From Corynebacterium kefirresidentii (GTDB taxonomy: Bacteria > Actinomycetota > Actinomycetes > Mycobacteriales > Mycobacteriaceae): 64,000 nucleotides of DNA. The notes below the pieces were generated by a model. That model was not told the DNA's origin, did no database searches, and saw only the letters and a program-made list of their open reading frames with translations. The stretch spans positions 54,146 through 118,145 of the forward strand of contig NGUZ01000004.1 in assembly GCA_002154655.1 (NCBI GenBank). Reading direction: 5' to 3'. The translations under genes were made by a program, and so were the position numbers. Below, piece after piece: positions 8,743 to 17,600 of the stretch; positions within the stretch are counted from its first letter, which is position 1; the number at the start of each line of letters is the position of its first letter.

Positions 8743-10143
8743 TCATTCTTTTCGACCTCCTGTGCGCAGCACGTAGCCGCGCAACGGTTCAACAAGGACA
8801 ATGGCAAGAAGCGTGACCACCCAGCCCACCGCCAGGAAGCCGAAGGCCATAAGCAGGCGAGCGCTCACATCGACGTCGCTTTGCTCGACGTTGGAGAAGA
8901 ACATCAGCGAAGCAATTCCGCCGCCGAAGAGAAAACCGAAGGAGCTCAAGGCCACGACCGGCCCCATGACGGTCAGCGCCCCGGAGCGGAACTGGAAGCC
9001 GCGCGGCACGCCCATCAAATCCAGAGAGCGGATGAGCTCCTTGTCCTCGAAGATGCCGGAAACCTGCCCCAGGATGATGGACATGGTGGTCAACGTGAAG
9101 CCGAAGACGAGGGTTAGTACAACGCCAGTGGAGATGTCCTTGAACACCACGTTCATCCCGGGATCTTCTTTGAGCACCGAGGCCAAGGCATCGGAGCCCA
9201 GGGGCGCGGCAACGAGGAAGCCGGCCAGGTAGCCGAAGAAGCCGATGGCAGCGCTGCGCCGCCATGCCGGGCGGGCATTGCCCGCCACGCGCTGGCAGGC
9301 CACGAAGTGCGCGGTTCCGGGGAAGAGGGAGAAGACGTGCGCGCCCAGCTGCAGGATGAAAGGCGCGATGAGGTTGATGCTCATCAGCATGCCAAACATG
9401 ACCACGACGACCATCGCGGTGGGCGGGCCCGCCTTGCCCGTGAGGAACACGCCGCCGACTGCCACGATGATGAGGAAGACGATGGCGCGCCACCAGCGGT
9501 AGGCCGCGGGCATCTGGCGTTTGGCCACGCCCAGCGGGCTCACCCGCACGCGGCGCATGCCGTACAGTGCCGCGCCGATGGCCAGGAGGAAAAGCACACC
9601 GGCCACGGCTATATATCCCCACCAGGGCAGCAGAATCTCTGTCAGATCAATGGGCCGCATCTGGAAGTCCAGCTGGGTAAAGACCGGTGCGACGAGTAGG
9701 CTAATCAGCCCGCCGAGCACGATGCCGATCACCGCCTGGAGGCCGGTTTCCACAATTGCCATGCGCTCCACCTGGCGGGAGCTTAAGCCCAGCAGGCGCA
9801 GGGTGGCCAGGCGCTGCTCCCTGCCGGACGCACCCAGGACGGCGGCCTGGGAGGTGAGGTTAAACAGCGCGGGAAGGATGAACGCGCAGGCAAAGAGAGC
9901 CAGGGCGAACCAGGGATAAAGGAAGGCCTCCATCTCGTTGCCAAAGGCCTCCTTGAGGGCGGGCGCGGCGTCCTCGATGTGCTGGGCGCGCTCCCACAAC
10001 ATCCAGGTACCACCTGCAACCAAAAAGGCAATGGCGGAACCGATGGTCAGGCTCACAATCGCCAATAGAGAGACGATGCCCGTGCCCGAGCGCGCGCGAA
10101 TGGATTCGCGCTGCAGGTCATAGACCAAGGTGGCGGTGTTCAT
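8743..10143 (-). CDS. ABC transporter permease, FtsX-like (MacB/BceB type)
   Basis: Membrane subunit of an export or mechanotransmission ABC transporter working with the adjacent ATPase. The 466-residue product has an N-terminal TM segment (residues about 22-48) and a group of TM helices with the FtsX coupling signature TLRLLGLSSRQVERMAIVETG near residue 130. A second set of helices reaches the C-terminus. The start is ATG 10141-10143, overlapping the ATPase stop as ATGA; the upstream in-frame extension is Arg-rich shadow sequence. The two-component genes next door suggest a drug- or envelope-stress transporter, but the substrate is unknown. Confidence 0.88.
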   Translation of the reverse strand: MNTATLVYDLQRESIRARSGTGIVSLLAIVSLTIGSAIAFLVAGGTWMLWERAQHIEDAAPALKEAFGNEMEAFLYPWFALALFACAFILPALFNLTSQAAVLGASGREQRLATLRLLGLSSRQVERMAIVETGLQAVIGIVLGGLISLLVAPVFTQLDFQMRPIDLTEILLPWWGYIAVAGVLFLLAIGAALYGMRRVRVSPLGVAKRQMPAAYRWWRAIVFLIIVAVGGVFLTGKAGPPTAMVVVVMFGMLMSINLIAPFILQLGAHVFSLFPGTAHFVACQRVAGNARPAWRRSAAIGFFGYLAGFLVAAPLGSDALASVLKEDPGMNVVFKDISTGVVLTLVFGFTLTTMSIILGQVSGIFEDKELIRSLDLMGVPRGFQFRSGALTVMGPVVALSSFGFLFGGGIASLMFFSNVEQSDVDVSARLLMAFGFLAVGWVVTLLAIVLVEPLRGYVLRTGGRKE

Positions 10144-10835
10144 CGAATCACCCCTAGGCGGCGGTCGTCGTGAATGATGCCATCGCGAATCTCCACGCGG
10201 CGCTGCATCCAATCGGCCACCTTCGGGTCGTGCGTGACCATGACCAGGCTCGCCCCGGCCTGGCGCACGATGGTGGTGAGCATCTGCATGACCTCGTGGC
10301 CGGTGGACTGATCCAGCGCACCGGTCGGCTCGTCGGCGAAGACAACGCCTGGGTTCGCCACCAGCGCACGCGCAATGGTCACGCGCTGGGCCTGGCCACC
10401 GGAGACCTGCGCCGGGCGGCGGTCCGCCAGGCCACCCAGGCCCAGCTGATCAAGAAGCTCCATCGCGCGCCTGCGGGCCGCACCCCGCCCCATACCGTTA
10501 AGCATGGCCGGCAGCGCCACGTTATCCACGTTGCTGAGCTCCGGCAGCAGCTGACCATCCTGGAAGACGAAGCCGAAGTTGCGCAGGCGGGTGCGGGAGC
10601 GGGGGGCGTCGGAAAGCGCGGAGAGCTCCTCGTCCCCGTAGCGCACGCTACCGTGCGTGGGGGTGAGCACGCCGGACATGCAGTGCAGCAGCGTGGACTT
10701 GCCGGAGCCAGACGGCCCCATGACGGCCACGAGCTCGCCCGGTTCAATGTCGAGGGAAATTCCGGCGAGCACCGGGCCGCCGCCGAAGTCCTTGGTGATG
10801 TCTGTCAGGGAAAGTGTCTGTGCCATGTCTCTCAT
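10140..10835 (-). CDS. ABC transporter ATP-binding protein (MacB/LolD-like)
   Basis: Nucleotide-binding subunit paired with the permease that follows it. The 231-residue protein shows Walker A GPSGSGKS, a Q-loop [17 protein letters not shown], signature SGGQAQRV, Walker [13 protein letters not shown] and the H-loop VTHD. This is the classic layout of the small ATPases that serve FtsX-like permeases. Two starts are possible, ATG 10835 (MRDMAQT) or ATG 10826 (MAQT); neither has a strong ribosome site and I keep the longer. It diverges from the kinase gene across about 100 bases carrying a palindrome. Confidence 0.93.
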   Translation of the reverse strand: MRDMAQTLSLTDITKDFGGGPVLAGISLDIEPGELVAVMGPSGSGKSTLLHCMSGVLTPTHGSVRYGDEELSALSDAPRSRTRLRNFGFVFQDGQLLPELSNVDNVALPAMLNGMGRGAARRRAMELLDQLGLGGLADRRPAQVSGGQAQRVTIARALVANPGVVFADEPTGALDQSTGHEVMQMLTTIVRQAGASLVMVTHDPKVADWMQRRVEIRDGIIHDDRRLGVIR

Positions 10836-10884
10836 TCCACCGTGCCGGGCCCGCGGAAAGAACAGCCCTAGCGTTGCTCTTTAA

Positions 10885-10902
10885 GGTAGTGCCAGCACTA
10901 CC
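10885..10902. promoter_or_regulatory. Candidate operator in the divergent ABC / two-component promoter
   Basis: A perfect inverted repeat, GGTAGTGC-CA-GCACTACC, sits midway between the ATPase start (10835, leftward) and the kinase start (10937, rightward). Position and symmetry fit a dimeric regulator site, most simply that of the NarL-type regulator encoded at 11633. A -10-like TATGCT at 10924-10929 lies seven bases before the kinase GTG, so the kinase mRNA may be leaderless. Confidence 0.6.
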
Positions 10903-10936
10903 CCTGTAGTTCGGGGCACCCGATATGCTGTGAACC

Positions 10937-11629
10937 GTGTTCCGAAAGAAGCCCCAACCCACCACGCACGAGCAGCAGCAGGCGCAGCAGATTGCGCAGC
11001 TCACGGCCTCGCGCCGCGCCATCGCGGACGCTTACGAGGTCGAGCGCGCCCGCATCGAGCACGACCTGCACGACGGCGCGCAGCAATACCTCGTTGCCGC
11101 GAGCATGAAGTTGGGCGAGGCTCTTCTCGACGCCCCCGCTGGCCTCACCGAGCTCCTCACCGCCGCAAAGCAGGACGTGGACCGCGGCCTGAATTCCCTG
11201 CGCGCCACGGTGCACGGCATTCACCCACAGGTGCTGCAGGATCACGGCCTGGTCGCCGCGCTTGCCGACGCCGCCTCCTCCCACGGCCCCCACGTCAGCG
11301 TCTACGCCCCGCATCCTCTGCCTGAGCTCTCCGCCTCCGTGCTGGCCTGCGGCTATTTCTTCGGCACGGAAGCTTTGACGAATGCGGCCAAGCATGCGCC
11401 GGGCGCGCCGGTTTCGGTGCTGGTGACCTCGGACGATTCGCTGCGCATCACCGTGGTGGATGAGGGCCCCGGCGGCGCACAGGTCGTCCCAGGGCACGGC
11501 CTGGCGGGGATGGCCGAGCGTCTTGGTGCCTTCGGCGGAGAAATGTCTTTGTCCTCACCGCCTGGCGGCCCGACCCGGGTGGCCGGGTCCATTCCCCTTC
11601 TTCTCGATCGCGGACAGCCAGGAGTGTAA
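10937..11629 (+). CDS. Sensor histidine kinase, NarL/HisKA_3 type, no membrane segment
   Basis: Phosphodonor of the two-component pair. The 230-residue product has a Gln-rich helix, the HisKA_3 box EVERARIEHDLHDGAQQ with its phospho-accepting His at about residue 42, and a HATPase_c domain with the N-box region FFGTEALTNAAKHA, a VVDEGPGG loop and GHGLAGMAERL. No signal or TM segment is visible, and the divergent promoter leaves no room for a longer N-terminus. The cue must therefore come from the cytosol or through a partner such as the divergent ABC transporter. The GTG start has no Shine-Dalgarno sequence. Confidence 0.9.
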   Translation: MFRKKPQPTTHEQQQAQQIAQLTASRRAIADAYEVERARIEHDLHDGAQQYLVAASMKLGEALLDAPAGLTELLTAAKQDVDRGLNSLRATVHGIHPQVLQDHGLVAALADAASSHGPHVSVYAPHPLPELSASVLACGYFFGTEALTNAAKHAPGAPVSVLVTSDDSLRITVVDEGPGGAQVVPGHGLAGMAERLGAFGGEMSLSSPPGGPTRVAGSIPLLLDRGQPGV

Positions 11630-11632
11630 AAG

Positions 11633-12289
11633 ATGAGCTTAAGGATTGTGGTAGCGGATGACTCCGCCATTCTGCGCGAGGGCCTGGCCGGCCTGTTGGA
11701 GCGCCGCGGGCACTCTGTAGTGGGCCAGGCTTCCTCTGCTCCTTCGCTCGAGGCTGTGGTGGATAAACTGCGCGACGACCTGCCGGACATCGTCATCACG
11801 GACGTGCGCATGCCGCCGGACATGGGCGACGATGGCTTGAAAGCCGCCGTAAATTTGAGAAACGCCTACCCGGGCCTGCCCGTCATGGTGCTCTCCCAGT
11901 ACGTGGCCCCGGCCTATGCGGTGGAGCTCTTCGACTCCCCCGAGGCCGGCACCGGCTACCTTTTGAAGGACCGTGTCTCCGAGGTGCGCGACTTCCTGGC
12001 CAGCCTGGACGTGGTGGCCCAGGGCGGCACCGTCATCGACCCCACCGTGGCTCAAGTTCTCATGAGCTCCGGACGCAGCGGCTTGGGCGAGCTCACCCCG
12101 CGCGAGCGCGAGGTTCTCGAATTAATGTCCCGCGGCAAGTCCAACAAGGACATCGCCGCCGAGCTCGTTTTATCCGCCGCCGCGGTGGCCAAGCATGTCT
12201 CCAACATCTTCACCAAGCTTCGCTTAGACCCCGGCGAGGACAACCGCCGCGTCAAGGCGATTCTGGAGTACCTCTCCGCGCACCGTTAA
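11633..12289 (+). CDS. Response regulator, NarL/FixJ family
   Basis: DNA-binding partner of the upstream kinase, starting 3 nt after its stop. The 218-residue protein has a receiver domain with the acidic pair VADDS, phospho-acceptor Asp57 in ITDVRMPP and the conserved Lys in LLKDR. A C-terminal LuxR-type helix-turn-helix follows (LTPREREVLELMSRGKSNKDIA). Length is standard. The likely target is the palindrome at 10885-10902, which would place both the kinase-regulator pair and the ABC operon under its control. Confidence 0.94.
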   Translation: MSLRIVVADDSAILREGLAGLLERRGHSVVGQASSAPSLEAVVDKLRDDLPDIVITDVRMPPDMGDDGLKAAVNLRNAYPGLPVMVLSQYVAPAYAVELFDSPEAGTGYLLKDRVSEVRDFLASLDVVAQGGTVIDPTVAQVLMSSGRSGLGELTPREREVLELMSRGKSNKDIAAELVLSAAAVAKHVSNIFTKLRLDPGEDNRRVKAILEYLSAHR

Positions 12290-12381
12290 AACGCGCACGC
12301 AGGCCTGCGCGGGGCCAGCGCCGTGTGCGTCACTTTGCCCCCATGCGACACACCAGAATCGCCGCGGGCCGCCCGGACAAC

Positions 12382-12435
12382 GCTCACGGTAAATAGCGCG
12401 CGAACCCCCATTTTCCGGCGCTATTTACCATGAAC
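12382..12435. repeat. Palindromic repeat, copy 2
   Basis: Arms GCTCACGGTAAATAGCG (12382-12398) and CGCTATTTACCATGAAC (12419-12435) pair at 15 of 17 positions. The same arm sequence makes up copy 1 at 8125-8183, while the loops differ. It lies about 90 bases past the response regulator stop and could also act as a terminator, but there is no T tract. Confidence 0.75.
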
Positions 12436-12577
12436 AACATCGACTCCTCACACGAACCGACGATCCAAGTGCCACAGCCAGATCCGTGGCTTGCACCTGC
12501 GTGCTCTCCGCCAGAATTCGTTCTTCAACACGAAGAATCACGCGGTCCTTCGCATCCAAATTCTGAGCAGTCGTGGC

Positions 12578-13423
12578 CTAACTTTCTGGCCGGTGTGTGC
12601 TCTGATTCAGCAAGGTGCGAGTTTTAACCTTCACAAGGTTGAGATTCCAAAGTCGGGCCTCATCGACCATAGCGAATTCGGTGGTGTCCTCATCCGAGAT
12701 GTCGACTTCGATGGTGACGGCATTGCCTGCGGAAGAAATAATAGTGTAGTTAAGCCCTTCAAGCCTGTCAATTAATGTGGTGACCGCTTCGCTTGTCGGG
12801 GTGGTCTTGCCCGACAGCGCAGTAGCAATATCAACGAGCTTCTTTTCATCGGGTGCTTCATCGCCGCTGTCGATGAAGCAATATTGTTGAATTGGCGATC
12901 CATCCTCTGCAGGGGCGATGGAATGATCTTCCGCTGAACCAACTTTCGTAACCGTAAGCCTCCCCGTGACGTCCTCAAACGCTAGCTGCTCGCGTGGACT
13001 GCGGTTGTTGCAGGCAAAGTGAATGGTGTCGCCTTCCCTCCTGGTGATAACAATCCCTGAATCACCAGTCATGTATTCGTAGGTGGGTTCGACATCTTTC
13101 TTGTAACTATGCAGGTACTCGTTGAAAACGAGTAGCGTGCCATTTTCCTGTCCGGTGCGAAGGCGGAAGCTTGAGCTATTGCTAACGCCATCGGTAAGTC
13201 GAATGCTGTTTTCTGTCTCATTATCAAAGAGTACGAACTCAGCGCTAAAGGTCCTAAGCCTCATTGCAGTGGGAGCCGTATCTTGGCGAACTTCAAATTC
13301 GAGGTTGACAATATATTCGGTGTGAGGCTCCAAGCTCACCTCGACACCGCATTCAATGGTCATGCCTTCGATTTCAAGCGTGCCTTGTCGAAGCTCTGTC
13401 CGCATGCATGTAAGACTTTGCAT
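12578..13423 (-). CDS. Hypothetical protein, orphan of lower GC
   Basis: I do not recognise this 281-residue product. It starts at ATG 13421-13423, ten bases after a GAAAGGG ribosome site; a second start at 13402 is possible. The protein is soluble by eye, acidic, and rich in Thr, Glu and Ser with alternating hydrophobic/polar stretches suggesting beta structure. There is no signal, TM helix, nucleotide-binding or catalytic motif. Codon use is visibly more AT-rich than in the genes on both sides, and it stands alone on its strand between the palindromic repeat and the rhodanese gene. Horizontal acquisition is likely; the function is unknown. Confidence 0.65.
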   Translation of the reverse strand: MQSLTCMRTELRQGTLEIEGMTIECGVEVSLEPHTEYIVNLEFEVRQDTAPTAMRLRTFSAEFVLFDNETENSIRLTDGVSNSSSFRLRTGQENGTLLVFNEYLHSYKKDVEPTYEYMTGDSGIVITRREGDTIHFACNNRSPREQLAFEDVTGRLTVTKVGSAEDHSIAPAEDGSPIQQYCFIDSGDEAPDEKKLVDIATALSGKTTPTSEAVTTLIDRLEGLNYTIISSAGNAVTIEVDISDEDTTEFAMVDEARLWNLNLVKVKTRTLLNQSTHRPES

Positions 13424-13839
13424 CAAAAAAATTCCCTTTCAATTCAGATGAATGTTGAAAACGTGGTGGAGAAGACCCGCCCTCGCCATAAACAGAAAGC
13501 TGTACCTTGGGCTGTACGCCACTCTAATCACGACCAAGACAGGTTCGCCTGAACTCATCTCAGTTGCCGCTGGAAATTGATGCCCCGCGCACATCCGCCG
13601 CGGATGCCAAGGACTTGGACCAAGGCATACTTTAAGCCTCGAATACAAGGGGTTTAACGCCGAAGCAGATAACCATTTGGGCTACAAGTCTGGCGAGACA
13701 AGAGCTAAAGCTGCTGGAACAGGCAGTTGCCACAACGGGCCGAGCTCACAGTTTTTCGCCCCGCCTGGTTCCTCACGGCTCTTCTCGGACGCGGCACGCG
13801 GAGCAGCATAAGGACCTCTGCGTGACTAGGGTATGAGGC
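13424..13839. other. Intergenic stretch without a recognisable gene
   Basis: About 415 bases upstream of both the orphan gene and the rhodanese gene. Short open frames here (for example a 69-codon leftward one at 13439-13648) lack ribosome sites and family resemblance. Composition changes from AT-leaning to GC-rich near 13730, which may mark the edge of the acquired segment. A short TATGAG box at 13829-13834 precedes the rhodanese start. Confidence 0.5.
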
Positions 13840-14136
13840 ATGAAAAACGTTCAACCACATGAAGTACCAGAAGGCGCACAGCTTATTGACGTCCGCGAGA
13901 ATGATGAGTGGGCGGTGGAGCGCGCGAAGGGCGCGACCCATATCCCGATGAGCGAGATTACGGGTCGTATCCAGGAAATCGACCCAGATAAGGATATTTA
14001 CGTAATCTGCCACGCAGGCGGTCGCAGCATGCAGGTCTGCCAGTATCTAGAACATGCGCTGGGCTGGGACACCATCAATGTGGATGGCGGCACGGATAAG
14101 TGGAAGGCTTCTGGGCTCCCCATCGAAACGGATTAA
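13840..14136 (+). CDS. Rhodanese-like domain protein
   Basis: Single-domain sulfurtransferase, 98 residues. The rhodanese fold is seen in AQLIDVRENDEW at the start, GATHIPMSEI, the active-site loop VICHAGGRSMQ with the catalytic Cys, and the closing NVDGGTDKWKASGLPIE. Single-domain rhodaneses typically move sulfane sulfur or detoxify cyanide and reactive sulfur; the exact substrate cannot be read here. It lies 37 bases before the MarR gene on the same strand but has its own start region. Confidence 0.92.
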   Translation: MKNVQPHEVPEGAQLIDVRENDEWAVERAKGATHIPMSEITGRIQEIDPDKDIYVICHAGGRSMQVCQYLEHALGWDTINVDGGTDKWKASGLPIETD

Positions 14137-14173
14137 TTGGCCTTAACCAATCTTTTGGGATTATGATGATGGT
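14136..14173 (+). promoter_or_regulatory. Leaderless promoter and candidate MarR operator
   Basis: TATGAT at 14162-14167 is a near-consensus -10 box ending six bases before the MarR ATG at 14174, and there is no Shine-Dalgarno sequence, so the mRNA is probably leaderless. The inverted repeat ATTGG-CCTTAA-CCAAT (14136-14151) covers the -35 zone and suits an autoregulatory dimeric repressor. Confidence 0.55.
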
Positions 14174-14632
14174 ATGGCTTCCACGAATAATTCTGTAATC
14201 CCAACGACCCTGCTTGAGTCCCCGTCGTTCCAATTGGAGCGCCTCCGCCGCCGCACCCGCGATGGCGTAGAGGCTGCTTTGCAGACCAAGCAGACGACGC
14301 TGCGCGAGTACTGGGTTCTTACCTGCCTGGTGGACGCGGATGCCGCGTCGCAGTCCTACCTCTCCGAGACCCTGGCCATTGATGCCTCTGACATGGTGCG
14401 TCTTATCGACGCCCTCGAGGACCGCGGCTGGGCCAAGCGCGAGCGCGATCCGAAGGATCGCCGCCGCCAGATCGTCGCGTCCACTAAGAAGGGCGCGAAG
14501 GTTCACAAGGATCTGGCGGAGCTTGTTGCCACTGCCGAGGACGAGGCCTTGGATGAGTCCACCAATAAGCAGCTCAAGCACCTGAGAAAGTTGGCCAAGT
14601 CCATCATTGCCGCAGACGAAGAAGAGGCATAA
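14174..14632 (+). CDS. MarR-family transcriptional regulator
   Basis: Winged-helix regulator of 152 residues. The core shows LREYWVLTCLVDAD, then the recognition region SQSYLSETLAIDASDMVRLIDALEDRGWAKRERDPKDRRRQIVASTKKG, whose DRR wing motif is the MarR signature. Its stop is directly followed by the start of the large synthetase, so the two genes form one unit and this protein most likely controls it and itself through the upstream palindrome. Related MarR proteins answer to small aromatic or oxidant ligands; the ligand here is unknown. Confidence 0.92.
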   Translation: MASTNNSVIPTTLLESPSFQLERLRRRTRDGVEAALQTKQTTLREYWVLTCLVDADAASQSYLSETLAIDASDMVRLIDALEDRGWAKRERDPKDRRRQIVASTKKGAKVHKDLAELVATAEDEALDESTNKQLKHLRKLAKSIIAADEEEA

Positions 14633-17600
14633 ATGGCGGGTCCCGAATCGCTCGTCCCGCAGCAGTACCTTCTAGGAAGCGCGGCACCGCGGCCGCGCAC
14701 GCTGTGGGACATCATTACCACCACCGCGGAAATGAACCCCGATGCTGCCGCGCTTGACGACGGCGAGATCATCACCTACTCCGAGCTCATCCACGAGGTC
14801 GAGGCATGGGCTGCCGAGCTGCACGCCAATGGCGTGCGCCGCGGCGATCGCATCGGCATCCGGATGACCTCCGGCAAGCGGGAGCTCTACCTCGCCATTT
14901 TGGCGACCTTAGCGACAGGCGCGGCCTACGTGCCTGTCGACGCCGATGACCCCGATGAACGCGCCGAAATGGTTTTCGGCGAAGCCGATATCGATGGCGT
15001 ATTCACGGACGAAGGCTTCCGCTTCCTGCGCGATTCTGCTCGCCCGAACTCCCCGGCCGAGGAGCCGGCTGCCCCGCGCCCCGAAGACACCGCGTGGATC
15101 ATCTTTACCTCCGGTTCTACCGGCAAGCCCAAGGGTGTGGCCGTCAGCCACCGTTCCGCGGCCGCCTTCGTGGATGCGGAAGCGAGCCTCTTTTTGGTCA
15201 ACCACCCGCACGGGCCCTTAGGTCCTGAGGATCGCGTGCTCGCCGGCTTGTCCGTCGCCTTCGACGCCTCCTGCGAGGAAATGTGGCTGGCCTGGGGCCA
15301 CGGCGGCTGCTTGGTCCCAGCACCGCGGTCTCTGGTGCGTTCCGGCATGGATTTGGGTCCATGGCTTATTCGCCGCGATATCACCGTCGTGTCTACCGTG
15401 CCCACCCTGGCGGGTCTCTGGCCGGCCGAGGCTCTCGACAATATCCGCCTACTCATCGTCGGCGGCGAGGCCTGCTCGCAAGAATTGGTGGACCGTTTGG
15501 CCACCGAGGACCGCGAGATGTGGAATACCTACGGACCCACCGAGGCCACCGTCGTCGCCTGTGCGCAGCAGATGCTGCCGGGTCGGCCGGTGTCCATTGG
15601 ATTGCCGCTCAACGGTTGGGACCTGGTGGTCGTCGATAAGCAGGGCATGCCCGTGGAAGTGGGCGGTGTCGGCGAGCTGGTAATCGGCGGCGTGGGACTG
15701 GCGTCCTATCTGGATCCTGCCAAGGACGCGGAAAAATACGCACCGCTGGAGTCCATGGGCTGGCAGCGCGCCTATCGCACCGGTGACCACGTCCGCTTGG
15801 AAGAAGACGGACTGTATTTTGTCGGCCGCGTGGATGACCAAGTAAAGATTGGCGGACGCCGCATCGAGCTCGGCGAGGTCGAAGCTAATGTTGCGGCGCT
15901 AGATAACGTCTATAACTCGGCCGTGGCCGTGCAAAAGACTCCCGGCGGCGAATCCGTTCTGGTGGGCTATGTTTCCCTCGAGGATGAGTCCAAGGGCTTC
16001 GATCATGAGGCCGCGCACGCTCGCCTGGCCGATACCATGCCGGCTGCGCTCGTCCCGCGCATCTGCGTGATGGAGGAGCTACCGGTGCGCACCTCCGGCA
16101 AGGTGGATAAGAAGGCCCTGCCGTGGCCACTGCCCGGAGTGGGCGTGGAATCGACCACGCTTACCGAGACCGAGAAATGGCTCGCGGAGCTATGGGTAGA
16201 AACCCTAGGTGTATCCGTGGAGGACGAGAACGCCGACTTCTTCTCGCTCGGCGGTACCTCCCTGGCGGCCGCGACCCTGGTGGGGCATATCAGGGAGCGC
16301 TACCCCACCGTGGCCGTGCGCGACCTCTACGATCACCCGCGCTTGGGTTCTCTGGCGGAGCTCATCGGCGGCGCCGAGCCGCGCCCCGCGGCTGCCGACG
16401 TCCCCATGCGCGAGGTCACCAAGGTCGGCTTTGGCACCCGCCTCGCCCAGACCTTGATTCAGATTCCGGTCATGACCCTGGCCGCATCCAGCTGGCTGGC
16501 TTGGCTTATGTTGGGCTCCACCGTGGCGGCATCGCTGGGCTTTGAGTGGGCTGCGGCCTATCCGTGGTGGCTGGTCATTGCCATGCTCATCGTCTTTGTC
16601 ACCCCCGTCGGCCGCATCCCCCTCGGCGGCTACGGTGCGCGGCTCATTACGGCCGGCATTAAGCCTGGAGACTACCCGCGCGGCGGTTCTACGCACCTAC
16701 GCATCTGGGCGGCTGAGCGCTGGGCTAATGCCGCTGGCGCGAGCTCCCTGGCCGGTGCCACGCGCGTGAATAACTACGCTCGTGCGCTGGGCGTCAAGGT
16801 CAAGCGCGGCGTGGACCTGCACTCCCTGCCGCCGGTTACCGGCCTACTCACCCTGGGCAAGCACGCCGCCATCGAGCCCGAGGTGGATCTTTCCGGCTAC
16901 TGGCTAGACGGCGATATCTTGCACGTGGGCGCCATCGACGTGAAGGAAGGTGCCCGCGTGGGCGCGCGCTCCACGCTGCTGCCTGGCACCGTGGTGGGCA
17001 AGTACGCCCATGTGGAGGCCGGTTCCACCGTCACCGGCCGAAAGAAGATCAAGGACGGCCAGCGCTGGTCCGGCTCGCCTGCCCAGAAGGTGGGTCGCTC
17101 CAAGCACCGCTTCCCGTCCCATACGCCCAAGCGCCGGCCGTGGTGGGTGGCCATCTATGACGCCACCTCCGTCCTACTGGCCATCCAGCCGGTCGTGGCG
17201 CTGGCGGTTGGCGCTGCCCTTGTTCTCACCCTCGTGCAGTCCACCGGCGGCGATAGCTTCGTCGGTGCGATCTTCTTCGCGCCCGTCGGTGCGCTGACGG
17301 CCTTTGCCACCTATATGCTGCAGACCTGGCTGGGCGTGCGCATCCTCTCGCTGGGAATTAGCCCGGGCGTGGCACCCGTGCGATCGGTCAAGGGCTGGCG
17401 CCTGTGGGCCATCGAGCGCCTCATGGACGAGGCCCGCACCAAGCTCTTTCCGCTCTATGCCTCCCAGCTGACCCCAGCCTGGCTTCGCGCGCTCGGCGCG
17501 GAGATTGGCGCCAACGTGGAAATCTCCACCGCGGTCATGATCCCCAAGCTCACCGAGGTCAAAGAGGGTGCCTTCCTGGCCGATGACACCATGATTGGCG

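Noticed and set aside
8196-8816. 206-codon plus-strand frame opposite the S41 remnant
   Set aside because: No ribosome site, Gly/Val-rich translation, and the minus frame matches the S41 family.
12430-12627. 65-codon plus-strand frame starting in the palindromic repeat
   Set aside because: Starts inside a repeat arm, lacks a ribosome site and overlaps the end of the minus-strand orphan gene.
13439-13648. 69-codon minus-strand frame upstream of the orphan gene
   Set aside because: No ribosome site, no family resemblance; composition like random sequence.
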